Positions 63,920-64,000 of a stretch of 64,000 bases of DNA are shown one piece after another. The notes under the pieces were generated by a model. It had not been told where the DNA came from, ran no database searches, and saw only the letters and a list, made by a program, of their open reading frames with translations. Position 1 is the stretch's first letter, and each line of letters begins with the position of its first letter. Source of the DNA: Anticarsia gemmatalis (lineage: Eukaryota; Arthropoda; Insecta; Lepidoptera; Erebidae); the NCBI RefSeq assembly GCF_050436995.1, contig NC_134763.1, forward strand, positions 4,588,001 through 4,652,000, given 5' to 3'. Made by a program: the position numbers and the translations under genes.

Positions 63920-64000
63920 GTAAATATTATAGTCTAAATCTTCAAACATTTTCCAGTCCAGTCCAGTAGACCCCTAGGAAATCAAGCACAATATTAACGA

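Noticed and set aside
42978..64000. Idea that the array is the bacterial-derived cysteine synthase/beta-cyanoalanine synthase known from Lepidoptera
   Set aside because: The genes here have many introns, CBS-type signatures (RNYMTKFVSDQWM) and two C-terminal CBS domains, so they are animal CBS paralogues. Only single active-site positions look cysteine-synthase-like.

Overview
The window is eukaryotic nuclear DNA, almost certainly from a moth or butterfly. The genes are split into many short exons with GT-AG introns, and the introns and spacers are AT-rich. tRNA-headed SINEs, several families of small repeats with fixed ends, and TATA plus TCAGT-type insect core promoters are present. All gene models below were built by eye from frame continuity, splice sites and phase.

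Left part (1-19.3 kb), housekeeping genes. The 5' end of an acidic, possibly aftiphilin-like gene runs off the left edge on the minus strand. A 19-exon ribosome-binding protein 1/kinectin-like gene follows (2809-11994, plus, 923 aa). Next are an intronless Nxt1 (p15) mRNA-export gene (13867-14277, plus) and two LITAF-domain genes (15078-15569 and 17961-19298, both minus) with the same intron position and phase.

Middle part (19.3-42.2 kb). A fold-back transposable element has two 508-bp arms that are identical wherever compared, around a core holding two oppositely oriented pieces of a captured coding sequence. A long gene-poor stretch follows. Then comes a secreted carboxylesterase gene with 10 exons (27557-41790, plus, 643 aa). 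Its triad and oxyanion hole are intact, and its N-terminus is unusually long.

Right part (42.8-64 kb). Four cystathionine beta-synthase (CBS) paralogues lie in tandem on the plus strand (called A, B, C, D here; D is cut by the right edge). All keep the PLP lysine and the C-terminal CBS-domain pair. None shows the N-terminal haem-ligand region of animal CBS. A, B and C share an active-site change (Tyr to Phe at the human Tyr223 position) that resembles cysteine synthases. C has lost one intron exactly, and B has diverged in two active-site loops. Each of A, B and C has its own TATA/initiator promoter. This array is the most interesting system in the window: a lineage expansion of PLP sulfur enzymes that may have new substrates or regulation. 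That role is inference, not shown by sequence alone.

Small repeats, MITE-like elements and SINEs lie in the introns and spacers.
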